The translations under genes and the position numbers were made by a program. The notes beneath the pieces were generated by a model. That model was not told the origin of the DNA, ran no database searches, and saw only the letters and a program-made list of their open reading frames with translations. Below, in pieces: positions 38,085-45,900 of a stretch of 64,000 nt of DNA (positions are counted from its first letter, which is position 1; each line of letters opens with the position of its first letter). This DNA is from Imbricaverruca yamaguchii (lineage: Eukaryota; Arthropoda; Thecostraca; Neoverrucidae), in contig JAOTOL010001068.1 of assembly GCA_034440575.1 (NCBI GenBank), positions 10,001 through 74,000 on the forward strand. The letters are read 5' to 3'.

Positions 38085-38714
38085 GACTATGGTGGAGTGG
38101 ATGCAACACGATGAATAATGTGGGTGAACAGCTGGTCAGGGGAATGCTGTGGCTGCATACTCTGCAGGAAGGCTAGATATTTCTCACAAAATCAGGAATA
38201 GGGAGAGGTGGTTCCAACTGCTTATTTTCGGCACGTCTTTTCAGGTTAAATGGGGAAAATGAAAACCTAATATTAGCAGGGTACCACACCCTGACTGGTC
38301 AGTGATCCCATTCACCGGTCCCGTTCTCCGATCTAGTTGTGTTCGGTTCCGTTCTCAGATTTCGTTGACCGGTCCTGTGTTTCTCCAAGTCGGGGTCCGG
38401 CCCCCCGACTCTCCCGTGATCTCTTGCATGCTTTGCAGCCCCACACGATCGTAACCATTGTGCTGACACGGTCGTAACCATTGTGCTGACACGGTCGTGC
38501 TCGCGTTTCAGGCGTTCCGCGTGACTGCTCGGTGGGTGCGTGGTCCGAGTGGGGCTCGTGCTCTCGCGCCTGCGGAATTGGCGAGACGACGCGGCGGCGG
38601 CAGGTGGCGCAGCACGCGCGGCGCGGCGGCCGACCGTGCCCCGCCCTCGTGCAGCGTCGCTGGTGCGGCTCGGCGCGCGCCTGCTCCTCACGCAAACAGT
38701 ATTTCCGCTGGTAG
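7038..38714 (+). CDS. Mindin/M-spondin-like secreted matrix protein, six exons
   Basis: Joining 7038-7227, 25622-25833, 27970-28074, 34532-34711, 36600-37440 and 38512-38714 gives exactly 577 codons (576 aa). Every intron is GT-AG and phases match at each junction (1, 0, 0, 0, 1). Seen: a hydrophobic signal peptide (about residues 1-24), a spondin_N domain (about 25-235) with CPADQLVTYRLDV, IVPSPDWFIGIDSVDLC and DAGTDQGMTFTSPNW, then a 270-aa low-complexity linker, then one thrombospondin type 1 repeat (515-571) with WSEWGSC and six cysteines. Family knowledge: mindin/SPON2 and fly M-spondin are secreted extracellular matrix proteins involved in adhesion or innate recognition. Oddities: vertebrate mindin is about 330 aa, so the linker is a large expansion, and the 31.7-kb locus is mostly repeat-filled intron. 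The start was chosen for its Kozak context (ACCATGG) and signal peptide. The function is inferred from domains only. Confidence 0.9.
7665..7772. repeat. Short degenerate tandem repeat, about 22-35 bp
   Basis: Four to five copies of GGCGATCCACGGGATC-like phrases separated by CTTTTT or GAGAT spacers. Too few and too varied for a clean period. Confidence 0.7.
8870..10950 (-). mobile_element. Degenerate non-LTR (LINE) retrotransposon, antisense in spondin intron 1
   Basis: Read on the minus strand, broken frames keep the order of a LINE polymerase. Near 10430-10640 there is LRHFGHNAQ with a region resembling the RT motif around WKKAxIIPIxKPGK and YRPISLLCC. Near 9960-10030 there is a decayed GVPQGAVLSP and YADD region (seen as RVPARAVHSSP and HMQMTS). 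Near 9260-9440 lies ETSILSVRDHLNMAEAQVVS, typical of the segment after the RT. Near 8870-9090 lies IRSGYSTNI with ARHLFTCEE, matching the usual C-terminal Cys/His end. Multiple stops and frameshifts make it inactive. No RNase H domain was seen. The clade is uncertain (Jockey-like or related). Confidence 0.85.
11509..11590 (+). mobile_element. tRNA-like sequence, probable SINE head
   Basis: GGCCGCGGTAGTTCAGTCGG resembles a tRNA 5' end with an A box, and AAGGTCGTGTGTTC about 30 bases on resembles the variable loop, T-arm and degenerate B box. GGCCGCGG at the start can pair with CCGCGGCC at 11585-11592. The T-loop is not canonical, so a functional tRNA gene is unlikely. It abuts the 35-bp array directly, which suggests the array began at the edge of this insertion. 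Confidence 0.45.
11591..13218. repeat. 35-bp minisatellite, about 46 copies
   Basis: Highly homogeneous 35-bp unit made of GTGGGAGGGTGGCGACGCCA and CACCACCCAGCAGCC. Each unit contains GTGGCG-A-CGCCAC, a perfect six-base-arm hairpin. Variants cluster at both ends (12103-12150 and 13100-13170 carry deletions), while the centre is nearly identical, as expected of recent expansion. The 595-600 aa open frames here are repeat artefacts. Confidence 0.97.
14332..14595. repeat. 43-bp minisatellite with a TCAAGGTCA motif per unit
   Basis: Six copies of a 43-bp unit beginning GGTCAAGGTCACGCGCGGTG and continuing with GCCCGCGGGCGG. TCAAGGTCA is a perfect match to the known extended half-site of monomer-binding nuclear receptors (Ftz-F1/SF-1 and ERR). 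Array copies alternate between GTGACTGCC and GTGAGTGCC forms, a two-unit higher order. Whether any factor binds is unknown. Confidence 0.92.
14676..14872. repeat. About 41-bp tandem repeat, five copies
   Basis: Five diverged copies of a unit built from ACAAGACCCACTGACATCTG and GAACGGAACCGCGCCACTCAG-like sequence. It follows the 43-bp array after a short gap but shares no obvious unit with it. Confidence 0.88.
15355..15650. other. GC-rich structured block of unknown origin
   Basis: A sharply bounded GC-rich island in AT-rich intron DNA. It contains several self-complementary stretches, for example CGGGTGGGCTCACCCG and CCGCGGCG with GCCCGCGG nearby, and a phrase AAAAAAACCCGGCAGGCTTC. No open frame makes sense. 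It may be a fragment of a structured repeat. I do not recognise it as any standard small RNA. Confidence 0.35.
18676..18895. repeat. Degenerate A-rich tandem repeat, about 20-28 bp
   Basis: Eight or so diverged copies of CACACAGTTACGGCTGAAAA with variable A-tract length. The variation in the A tracts prevents a fixed period. Confidence 0.75.
19797..21125. repeat. Complex CCGACCGTCCGC satellite with higher-order structure
   Basis: About 1.3 kb of short modules (GACCGTCCGCC, GACCATCCGCT, AACCACCCGCAGTACCGCC). In the left part (19797-20160) the modules assemble into units of about 68 bp including GACGGCGAGCGGTCAGAGGC; the right part uses simpler combinations of about 18-30 bp. All minus-strand open frames across it, up to 411 aa, are artefacts of the stop-free modules. 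Confidence 0.95.
21163..21402. repeat. 79-bp tandem repeat, three copies
   Basis: Three near-identical copies starting CAGCCACGCC at about 21170, 21249 and 21328, each including GTACATTGCCCCGGCAACCA and CCACCGGGCACGGCCCATCG. Low divergence suggests recent duplication. Confidence 0.93.
21452..21832. repeat. 13-bp minisatellite (TGGGACGTGACGC)
   Basis: About 28 copies of TGGGACGTGACGC or TGGAACGTGACGC, with a larger duplication: the segment GGGGACATGACGTTGGAACG occurs near 21449 and again near 21698. Every unit has TGACG, the half-site of CRE-type bZIP sites. That match is short and may be incidental. Confidence 0.93.
22473..22785. repeat. 30-bp minisatellite, about ten copies
   Basis: Clean 30-bp unit of CCCACGGCCG-TCCCTGACGG-CCCATCACGT. 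Units are nearly identical except one with CTCAGGACGG and decayed copies at the right edge. Confidence 0.96.
25069..25150. repeat. (TA)n microsatellite
   Basis: About 38 uninterrupted TA dinucleotides, followed by CATACATATATG and, near 25190, GTGTGTGTGTATGTATGTAT. It lies about 480 bases upstream of spondin exon 2. Confidence 0.97.
25539..25632 (+). repeat. Triplicated acceptor sequence at the end of spondin intron 1
   Basis: TGACCTCTGCCACGGGAGTG starts at 25539 and again at 25573. The third copy at 25607 reads TGACCTCTGCCGCAG followed by GCATG, which is the real 3' splice site and first exon bases. Spacing is 34 bp each time. The upstream copies have CACGGG where the real one has CGCAGG, so they lack the AG and should not splice. 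Confidence 0.8.
25622..25833 (+). CDS. Spondin gene exon 2: spondin domain, second segment
   Basis: Residues 64-134. The split Gly codon is completed by GC, then MSHNSSRALFRAGELASEAV. This aligns with the known family segment GVSHSSDYxxWRKxxYASxG and the helix that follows. It ends ACTCACTCGCAG with donor GTGGGC at 25834, phase 0. A second CGCAGGTGGGC sits exactly 40 bases downstream (25871), a duplicated donor that would shift frame if used. Confidence 0.87.
25834..27969 (+). other. Spondin intron 2
   Basis: Donor GTGGGC, acceptor TTGCCGCCAG. It holds the 8-bp CCACCGGA array. The remaining sequence, including 25834-27151 and 27481-27969, shows no supported gene. Confidence 0.8.
27152..27485. 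repeat. 8-bp minisatellite (CCACCGGA)
   Basis: About 40 copies of CCACCGGA, interrupted near 27262-27312 by a disturbed stretch (CCACGACCACC, GGGACCACC) and decaying into GGACTGCC copies at the right edge. The 118-176 aa frames on both strands are repeat artefacts. Confidence 0.97.
27970..28074 (+). CDS. Spondin gene exon 3: conserved core strand
   Basis: Residues 135-169, VSLMSKIVPSPDWFIGIDSV then DLCESGRWIDSLDVK. VPSPDWFxGxDSxDLC is the most diagnostic motif of the spondin domain. Acceptor CCGCCAG ends at 27969, donor GTAAGA starts at 28075, both phase 0. Confidence 0.93.
28932..29645. repeat. 16-bp minisatellite (AGAGGTGGCCGTCAGT)
   Basis: About 44 copies. The left third is nearly uniform; the right part is a patchwork of variants (GGACAGTGG, GCCGGTGG) with secondary duplications, such as the block GCCGCCGGTGGAGGTGGCCG occurring twice near 29408 and 29471. 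This points to an old right side and a recently expanded left side. Confidence 0.96.
30930..31040. repeat. Two (TA)n tracts flanking a G-rich spacer
   Basis: TA dinucleotides at about 30935-30951 and 30990-31037, separated by AAAATGGGGGTGGGGTTGTG and more. The two tracts likely belong to one interrupted microsatellite. Confidence 0.93.
31940..32098 (-). mobile_element. tRNA-derived SINE (copy 2), leucine/serine tRNA-like head
   Basis: On the minus strand it begins GGGGATAGCCGAGTGGTTAA, a near-perfect A box of a class II (Leu/Ser) tRNA, then CTCTGGGTACTAAATGTCTC and CGGGTTAATG in the B-box position (degenerate). The body matches copy 1 at 4505-4690 (GTGTGGGCGGC, TGTGCACAAAGTACGTCGTG). Copy 1 keeps the better B box and copy 2 the better A box, so together they define the family. 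Confidence 0.78.
32197..32411. repeat. 72-bp tandem repeat, three copies
   Basis: Copies start GCTTTCCCCA at 32201, GCTTCCCC at 32273 and GCTTCCCC at 32345, each with CACTTTCTCGGCACTAGTAT. The period is 24 codons, so a 135-aa plus-strand frame (32103-32510) stays open, but the peptide has no known features. Confidence 0.88.
33140..33430. repeat. 38-bp minisatellite, about seven copies
   Basis: Unit made of CAGTCTCCCGCCATATTGTT and TTAGCTCGGTATGACGTT. Variation between copies sits mainly in the short linker (GACGTT, GCGGT, AAGTCC). Confidence 0.93.
34532..34711 (+). CDS. Spondin gene exon 4: spondin domain, third segment
   Basis: Residues 170-229: LFPMDAGTDQGMTFTSPNWE, then ICQITSRKPSHPAGSF and LPAIAGLRLAR. 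These match the family motifs YDAGTDxGxTFxSPN, ITSxxPSHPxxSFYYP and LPxIAxVxLxR. Acceptor TGTCGCCAG ends at 34531, donor GTCAGT at 34712, phase 0 at both ends. Confidence 0.93.
34751..35165. repeat. 67-70-bp minisatellite close to the exon 4 donor
   Basis: Six copies recognised by ACCTGACCCTGGCAGTGGGA followed by TGGCTCCGTCTCCGTC. It begins about 40 bases downstream of the exon 4 donor. No convincing homology to the donor was found. Confidence 0.92.
36070..36390. repeat. Polypyrimidine tract with (CT)n and (TCTG)n
   Basis: An almost pure C/T plus strand over 300 bases, with CT dinucleotides (36093-36127), about ten TCTG/CTGT tetranucleotides (36182-36221) and irregular CTTTCT. The strand bias could allow triplex (H-form) structure. 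Open frames across it are artefacts. Confidence 0.95.
36600..37440 (+). CDS. Spondin gene exon 5: end of spondin domain and long basic linker
   Basis: Residues 230-509 plus the first base of Arg510. It opens VRSYTLSDEFDQTNTVTYTV, then turns into low complexity: Ser/Thr/Pro-rich, two RSKQxEVA repeats, an 11-aa tandem repeat (ALRPDGSVARV), a Gly/Ser tract (about 37252-37323), then a strongly basic end with GRHRRRRLRHRKRKR. Donor GTGAGT at 37441. In known mindins the spondin domain is followed almost directly by the TSR, so these roughly 270 residues are extra. The basic run could bind heparan sulfate or be cut by furin-type proteases; that is inference. Overlapping long frames in other phases follow from the GC-rich, stop-poor sequence. 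Confidence 0.85.
37860..38080. other. Poly-T block, probable assembly or base-calling artefact
   Basis: About 180 bases of T broken by rare A or G, led in by runs of C, T and A homopolymers. The irregular breaks and run-on homopolymers resemble low-quality long-read consensus more than a genomic poly-T or a clean retroposon tail. Confidence 0.6.
38447..38511 (+). repeat. 23-bp repeat abutting the exon 6 acceptor
   Basis: TCGTAACCATTGTGCTGACACGG occurs at 38449 and 38472, and a third partial copy (TCGTGCTCGCG) runs into TTTCAG. Each full unit contains GTGCTGAC, a good match to a branch-point consensus, so the intron end has two equivalent candidate branch sites. Confidence 0.75.
38512..38714 (+). 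CDS. Spondin gene exon 6: thrombospondin type 1 repeat and C-terminus
   Basis: Completes Arg510, then VPRDCSVGAWSEWGSCSRAC and a short C-terminus ending KQYFRW. The TSR shows CSxGxWSEWGSCSRxCG, RxRxV and PCPxL-like spacing with six cysteines. The stop TAG ends at 38714. Only one TSR is present, as in mindin/M-spondin. No polyadenylation signal could be assigned. Confidence 0.92.
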
Positions 38715-39609
38715 GCGCCTCGGTCGGCGCTTGAGTCGCGCCGCTGTCGGTAGATGGCACTGGTGTCTGCGCGTCCAAGACTGGCACCTTCCGGCAGGCG
38801 GTGGGCGCTTGTTGTTCAAGCTCTCGCGCGTCGCCGCCGCGGCTCTGGGCGCTGCATCGGCGCACCAACCTGAAGCGGTTTTCGCCGATAGTGTGACCGG
38901 CAGTGGGAGGCGGTGCTACAGGAACAGGCTGGTCCACAAGGTGGCTGCGGAAGGTGGACAGACACGATTGCTGGAAAAGCTGGCTGTAATACGACGCGCG
39001 ATACCCAGGTACAAGCGGAGGTACTACCTCGTGCGATTCCTGGGGATAAGGAGAGGGCGTACGACATACGATACCCAGGCACAAGCGGAGGTATCGATAG
39101 ACGATGCTGGGCTGGCCTCGATCAGAAGAACACGGCGAACTTGGCTGCAATCTCGTGCTAGTGAGGTTTTGATCGAAGCGCGTTACGCACGTGCATGAAG
39201 ACCGTCCGGTGGTCCCATATTCCGTGTGGTTCTAACGACGCGGCTGTGGTGGCCGTGGTGACAGACATGACACATTGGTGCAGTGAAGCTGGTAAAACTC
39301 GCTGCGTTTATGTGACTGCTGTTGTGGAGCGTCGAATTTGGCGGTTATTTTCTCTTTTTGTCTCTCATTGCAATATTGGCCGCACATACAAGTTGCGTGT
39401 GCGTAGCCTACTTCTTGCATGCGCTGTTGAAATATTGAAATACAGGATACGCTTACAAGTGGCGTGTGAGTAGCTGTTTGGTTGTCGACGAGGAAGGAAG
39501 TATTCATGCGGAGTCCAGGGCGTTGGTGCCAGTCATGGGATCCCGAAGACATGCCGCCGACTCAGGTGACACTGACGACAAGATCTGCGGGCGATTTTCG
39601 CCTCCTATA
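38715..39609. other. 3' flank of the spondin gene, no gene seen
   Basis: Likely the 3' UTR followed by intergenic DNA. A small imperfect duplication (CGATACCCAGGTACAAGCGG / CGATACCCAGGCACAAGCGG) lies at about 38998 and 39068. Confidence 0.5.
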
Positions 39610-39945
39610 ATGCACCAGTCGCATGCATATGCACAGTTGTCCCATGCATATGGACACCACATGCATATGCATATCCCATACATTTGCATATATCATACAC
39701 ACGTATGTACAATACAAATGCATATCACATACATACACTACACATCCCCTGCATGTACGTAGCCCATACATATACATAACCCATGCGTAGCGCATATATC
39801 ATACATGTCCATATTCCATACATGTGCATGTCATATGCATGTGCATATATCATGCATATGCATTTACCATAATATTCATATTCCATACATATGCATATCC
39901 CATGCACAAACATACATGCATGTCCCATTGATATCACAGGTATCC
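39610..39945. repeat. Degenerate ATGCATAT tandem repeat
   Basis: Irregular units of about 12-20 bp such as CCCATGCATATG, CATATGCATATCCCATACAT and CATACATGTGCATGTC. Much of it alternates purine and pyrimidine, which can favour Z-form DNA. Confidence 0.85.
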
Positions 39946-40079
39946 ATGCCACGCCCCAAAGGCATGCATTTGGCTTGATGAGAGTGAACCTTAGCTACGG
40001 CCGGAGTTCACGGCCGACCAGGATCGACTGGGAAAGAAGCAGTACTTTGACAGCTCTCGCACATGCCTTGGACAGGTAA

Positions 40080-40335
40080 CATGTAGATGTTGCCAATGTA
40101 GATGTCACCCATGAGCGTGCTACCCATGTAGGTGTTGCGCACGAGCGTGTTAAGCATGCAGGCGTGACTCATCAGCGTGTTACCCATGAACGTACTACAT
40201 ATGCAGGTGTCGCGCACGAGCGTATTATATATGTAGGTGTTGCCTATGAGCGTGTTGCCCATGATGAGCGCGTTGCCCACGCACGTGTTGCCCATGTATG
40301 TGTTGCCCATGAGCGTGTTGCCCGTGCAGGTGAGC
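40080..40335. repeat. 15-bp tandem repeat (GTGTTGCCCATGAGC)
   Basis: About 17 diverged copies of GTGTTGCCCATGAGC and GTAGGTGTTGCCCAT-like units. It is distinct from the ATGCATAT repeat 130 bases upstream. Confidence 0.88.
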
Positions 40336-41660
40336 CGGCGTTTGTCAGCACGAGCCAGCATGAGGAGACAGTTGCTGTGGATCTGGCATCGTTCCGCCGG
40401 TAACCGTGCGATACCTAATTCTGCGATTGCAGCGCTGACGTCATCAACGCAGCCAGATTGGTTTCAATGGAGGGTAGGAACAAGCCAATGCCAAGGTAAG
40501 GCGAGCGTTGGCGCCGGGTAGCTCGCAATGGGAATATGAGAAAGCTGCCTGGTGGGTTGTGGACTACAGGGAACGCCACATGCGAACGTCACGAAGCTGT
40601 GTTGGTGGAGCAATACAGCCCACCTCCTGCACAAGCCACGCCGGCGTTTCCGGCCTCTCGTGATCGTCAGGGTATCTACAATAGCTTAGGATGTGAACAT
40701 TGGACCACGGCGAGCCCCTCCGACGCATTTGAATGCCATCATCATTGGCTTGCGCTACTGTCCCCTTCGAATGTATTATTCATGTTTCCACCACTGCAAG
40801 TGTGATGAAAATACTATCTCAGCATGGGAGAGATTTGCCGAGATCTTTTCAGTGGTGAAAATACTAGCAGGCTATAAAATCACCATGGTTTTCAAACACC
40901 AAAATTTTGATGAACTTTACCTTTTGTCATTCACAAGGGAAAGGTACCACCACGGTCAAAGCTCGGGTGGAGACAGGTTGCTATGATATCGGTACAGATA
41001 AAAAATCCATATCTGCTTGCTGACTGCTGAGGACTTGATAGCCAAGGATGCAGGTTGCGTGCTGGCTTTTGGGTCAATGCGACGTACTCCGCAGAACTTT
41101 TAATTGTCGATTGTACATGCACATCAACAGACAAATTGGCTCCTCAGAATCTATACAGACGTTGAACATGCTGTCGAAATTTGTGACATTATCGCTCAGT
41201 TGGTCGCTCTGATGGCTCATATGCAAGTCACTCCTTTTAGCTGATTGCTGCATATTCAGTGGCCATTATGTATGTCCGCCAACGGCGTATGGCCGCGGGT
41301 CGTTTCTCATTGTACTTCGTTCCCGCTGATGATATTTAGTAGGTCTGCACAGCTGCACAGCGCCGACACCGTTAATCCTCCTGGTGTTGCCGCCACAGCA
41401 GGTTGACGTGGGTCGGCAGCAGCGTGGCACAGCTGCGTTTCCGGCCCATCACCGTCATCAGTCACCGAGCACAGCTCCTCAGGACAGCGGCATCTCTGTC
41501 AATGCTGCACACTGCGCCGTACTGGCATTCTGCTTGCTTGTACAAACGTTGATTAAGACTTGGGGAGCTCCTTGGCAACCGCTACCACCCTGATAAGCGT
41601 TGATAAACTCGTCCCAATGCCTGCAGCTCCAGAGGCTCTGATCTCACCCAGTGTGACGTC
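40336..41660. other. Intergenic upstream of the receptor gene, no gene seen
   Basis: Short open frames lack domain character. A 69-aa frame at 41384-41593 has a hydrophobic segment (AAHCAVLAFCLLVQTLI) but no splice evidence ties it to the receptor. Confidence 0.5.
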
Positions 41661-42914
41661 ATGATCACTGTTCCCACATCCCAGGGACAGTGGGCCATTA
41701 TAAAGCCCAGCAAGCGTAGCATCACCCAGGAACCAGATCAAAGGCTAGTTGCCTTCGGCTGGTCAGCACGTGCCTTCGGTCGCCTGCTGTGGTTGTGTGG
41801 ATCATCCGGAGTGGGACGAGCTGCTCTGCTGCACTCTGGCATCATCTACGCCATTCAGTTCGCGACATCTTTCACGATGGCCACCGTGGCTTTGTTTTAT
41901 GGCTTGCGTTATTACATACTTAGCAGACGCTATTTAGAAGCAGCTACTGTGTCAAACTGCTATGGCTCCTCCTATGTCCTGATATTGGTGACGATCACGT
42001 ACACCTTCGTTTGGGGACGTCGCCGGTTCGCAGTGCTGCTGTCCCGCATGCAGACCCTGCTGGCCGAGATGTCAGCGATGTCTCAGCTGCGCGATTCCCA
42101 AGAGAAACCAAGCGGGATCGGCGCTTACCTGTGGGTCTTGGTAGTATTTATTACAGTCACGATGCTCATTTCACACATGCTTTTGGATATGAGTCCGAAG
42201 TATTTGGTAACGCCGTACAACACCGTCAACTACAATGCCATGAACCGCGGGGACACGCTGACCAACGTCTGCTTTTACATGTTCTCGGCGAAGTCGATGT
42301 TCATCGGAGTTCTTCTCACCAATGGCTTGAAGACAGTCAACAACAGCCTCATTATCATGCTTCAAATGAAGGGCGAGTCTTCGGGGCCTATACTGTGTGA
42401 ACTCAGCCGGCTGCGAGGACAACTATCGCGCTGATTCTCGGACTTGACCAGGACGATGAATTTCGAACTCACCACGACAATGCTGTATGGCGTCGGTACG
42501 CAGTGTGTCGTCTGCATCATTGCGTCCGCTATTCTGATGGCTGACGGACAGTTGAGCGAAATACTCATCATACTTACCATGCGCGAGTTCGCTATCGCGT
42601 TGATCCTGGTGGGACCGTGCATGGTGAGTCAGCGCATGCTGGACGAGGTTGCCCACAGTCGCCACCTCCTGCTGGAGCTGGAGCGGCTGCGGCCCGACCT
42701 GGAGCGAGACGCGGCCAGGGCAAGGGCCGCCGTGCAGCGAGACCTCGACACTCTGGGCTACATCGGTCTGTACCGACTGGAGAACACCACCTTGCTTAGC
42801 AACACGTCCACCATCGTCACCTACATCATCGTGCTGGCCCAATTCCAGGCATCGGACGTGGGTTGTGCATCTGCCGGCAGTCACCTTGCTAAGAACTTCC
42901 CAGACACGCTGTGA
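41661..42914 (+). CDS. Gustatory-receptor-family protein with one in-frame TGA
   Basis: 418 codons in one frame, broken only by TGA at 42432-42434 (codon 258). Seven hydrophobic segments are visible: about 56-82, 98-118, 153-176, 202-222, 271-294, 304-326 and 380-396. The last carries TYIIVLAQF (42819-42845), the TYxxxxxQF signature of arthropod Grs. Length and layout fit a complete receptor. Known role of the family: ligand-gated cation channels in chemosensory neurons with an intracellular N-terminus. The stop falls in the intracellular loop before helix 5. It could be a young pseudogene, an allele, a sequencing error or readthrough. A 57-nt GT-AG interval (42395-42451) would also remove the stop in frame, though it would delete 18 loop residues. 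An in-frame stop at 41604 limits the 5' end. Confidence 0.8.
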
Positions 42915-45900
42915 GAAAGACCTGATTGGAGCTGCTTATGACGAATTATAATTGTAGCATTATATTTATAAAAGCTAAAGAACAACGTGTCCCACCATGC
43001 GCAAGGTAAATGTACTGGATGTGTATCACACTAATATGTACCTATTTCGAAACGTACTGCTGTGTTGCTGCCAAACGTGTTCGAAGCGTCTTGCGCGGTG
43101 ATTCGACTCCACTGTCCTTTGGCACCTGCTCTAGCTTTTCGAGCGGAATGAACACTGCTATATGAGCACGATGATAGTATCATACATAATATGTACACTT
43201 AAAATGTGTGATATATGGAATATCTTCGCATTGTGTCGCCGGCGTCTTCACATGGAACGTTTTCAAGCACATTGAAGTAAGAAACGTTGAGCTTGCCTGC
43301 ACATCTTAGATTAATTGTTTTCAGATGTAGATTGATCACGTGTCTGTGCGCATTTTTTATGTGCCATTATCACGTTGATGTTCATGTACTTCCGCTTATT
43401 TGTAAATGTCCACATGACGATCTTATAGTCCATGCAGAGGTGAAAAAAACCGGCTACTCGGCCACGGGCGTGGGTGACAGATATTTGAAAAATATCTTCG
43501 GTTGTGGTGACAACTTACGGTGCCGTATTATCACTGCGTATGCATTGTATTTATTATCAGGCCGTTTTTCCTCAACTCGTACACATTTCGTACACAACTC
43601 CATATTGTACCGGCCGATATACGCAATTTTTTCCGTACCTTCTTAGAAACGACCGGCGCATTGGTTAAAGCAAGAAAAAATAAAATCTGCCGAAAAGTTT
43701 TTAAAAAATCGCAGCGCCAAATCACAAAAATCGGCGCTGACGCGCTTCCCATATGTTCACAAAATGGAAGTGTTCTTGACAACACTAAGCGACTTGTTTG
43801 ATGCATATTGTTATGCTATATGATTTAAAAGTCATGTTAGGTCGCCGAGGTCATCACGACAGGCTAATGGAACCAAACTTGGTCAACTGGAATGTTGTCA
43901 TAAATGGAAATGACTGTCATGCGATTGATGTCACTTTGGATGTTACTCCCTACACATCCGGAAATCTACTGTTTGTCACTGTGTGCCTAAGCGTTTCTAT
44001 ACTTTATTCATGTATTTTACTCCTTTCTTTGCGAATCCCATTGTGAGAGCCGCCCAACGGAGCAGTCAGGTGGGCAGCCCGGTTCCGGTAACTAGAGCAG
44101 GTAATGACCTGATACAGTGCTCCTATATAGGTGACCTTAGGTCAAATGGCGGATCTGGCATATGTGTTGCATCATTAGTAATGTCCAAGACATCATTAGT
44201 GACAATTTTGGAGCATTTAAAGAAAATCACAGCAATCCATAACAATGACAAGCCAAGCCACGCAAAACTAGAAAAATTTGCTATTTTGACTTCATTTGAC
44301 CTTGAAGATATCGCCCTAAGGTCACGAAAGTTGCATACAATAGAGTTCACTATCGTGCCCATCAGCCCTGCGAATTTCGTTGCTCTAGCCTTAATGGGAG
44401 CCGAGATCTTAGGGGGGTCGGAATCCGTCCCCCTCCAGTGCGCGTAAGTTTCAGAGGCCCTCCAGGGCGCGTGTCAACATATCCAGTTAATTTGTATTTT
44501 CTAACCATCCAGACATACACGTACTCATCTTGTTTCAGTACATGCATCAGAAGCGTACAGAAACAATTTAGTGGCTATGATCGTGGGGACAGGGGGCTGA
44601 AAAAAACTCTACCACTCGTGGTAAAGTCCATATGTTTTAACATTACCATGGTAAGCCTGCCACCTACGAACTGTCCCGTCCACGTCCATAGATTGAGCCC
44701 GATGCAACAGTTCCGTTTTCCAGCGCAGTTTGTGACGTATGGCACGGCTCACATCACAGGTAACGAGATATGGCTGACATCACGTGAAAGCTCGAAATGT
44801 TGGCTATCCGTCTGGCACAATTTCGTTGCGGTCGGGTCAACGTGTTGCGTTTGCACGTCACTGAGGTCCTAAGAGAACGGGTGTCCGGTGAATGACCGGT
44901 CGCCCATAGGAATAGCATGTAAAACTGAGATTTTGCGTTAGGAAAATCATACATTTTAGCGCTCCTCATCGACCCGATTCAGACCGCAATATCTCGACAA
45001 CCAATGGACCGATTGACCCCAAACCAACACTTCAGTATTGCCACGACAATTGTGAACATCGTCCTGGCAACCGTTTCCGAGTCACACGCGACACCCACGC
45101 GAGGAGGGTGTGGAAAGCGGAAGCGAAGTTTTCGGAGCGTTTTTCACGATTTGGTCTGGTTCTCGGAAACGGCTAAACTTAGCGACTTGCTATCACCTTC
45201 ACATCATGACCCCATGTACCGGCTATAATTTTTCAATTGACGATCAGTGGCTGCAGAATGTGCGGGCGCAGTCATCGTAACACGGGCTGCACGTGCTTCA
45301 GTCCGTGAAAATGGCTCCGCTTTCCACTGTCTCCACACCACTGTCGAATGACAATCCGCGGAGAAAGTTGTACGTGCAGATAGCCCCACTCTTTGCGATG
45401 CTTACAGGTCCTTCGGATTTTACCCATCACCAATACTTTTGTTGCAATCGTCGATGTCCGCAACCGTTACCAGGCGTCACTTTCGGCAATCTCAGGCGGC
45501 AGACGTGGCAGGACAGTATCCTGTCACCGTCCAGAGAAGAAGGGTCATCGGCCAGTGAGGTCGGTGGCCCGACGTGAAGACGTCGCCACCCAAGCCAGAA
45601 AAAAACCAAAACCAATCAGGAGCGCGAACTCACCCCGAAGCCCTGGGAGTGGGTACATCAGAAAAAAGAAGGCGTGGCTAAAGAAAATTTAAGAGGGCAG
45701 ACCAGGACAGACGAGGTAGAGAGACGGGAGAAGGGTCTGGAAGACGCGCGGCGGTGGACGCCGAACCGACGCCTCAGGGGCGTCCAGCGGTGGCCAGATG
45801 GCTGAGGTTTCGGATGGAGGAGAGGAAGCACTCAGCCAAGGCCACTTGCCACTCACCATCGGACATGTGAACCTAAATTCTTTGTTGAATCCAGTTAAAT

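Larger units (their letters stand above)
37441..38511 (+). other. Spondin intron 5
   Basis: Donor GTGAGT, acceptor TCGCGTTTCAG. Contains a low-quality-looking poly-T tract and, just before the acceptor, two and a half copies of a 23-bp repeat. No gene is supported inside. Confidence 0.8.

Noticed and set aside
41384..41593. 69-aa frame as an N-terminal exon of the gustatory receptor
   Set aside because: Has a hydrophobic stretch, but the receptor already has seven helices from 41661 and no donor/acceptor pair in phase was evident.
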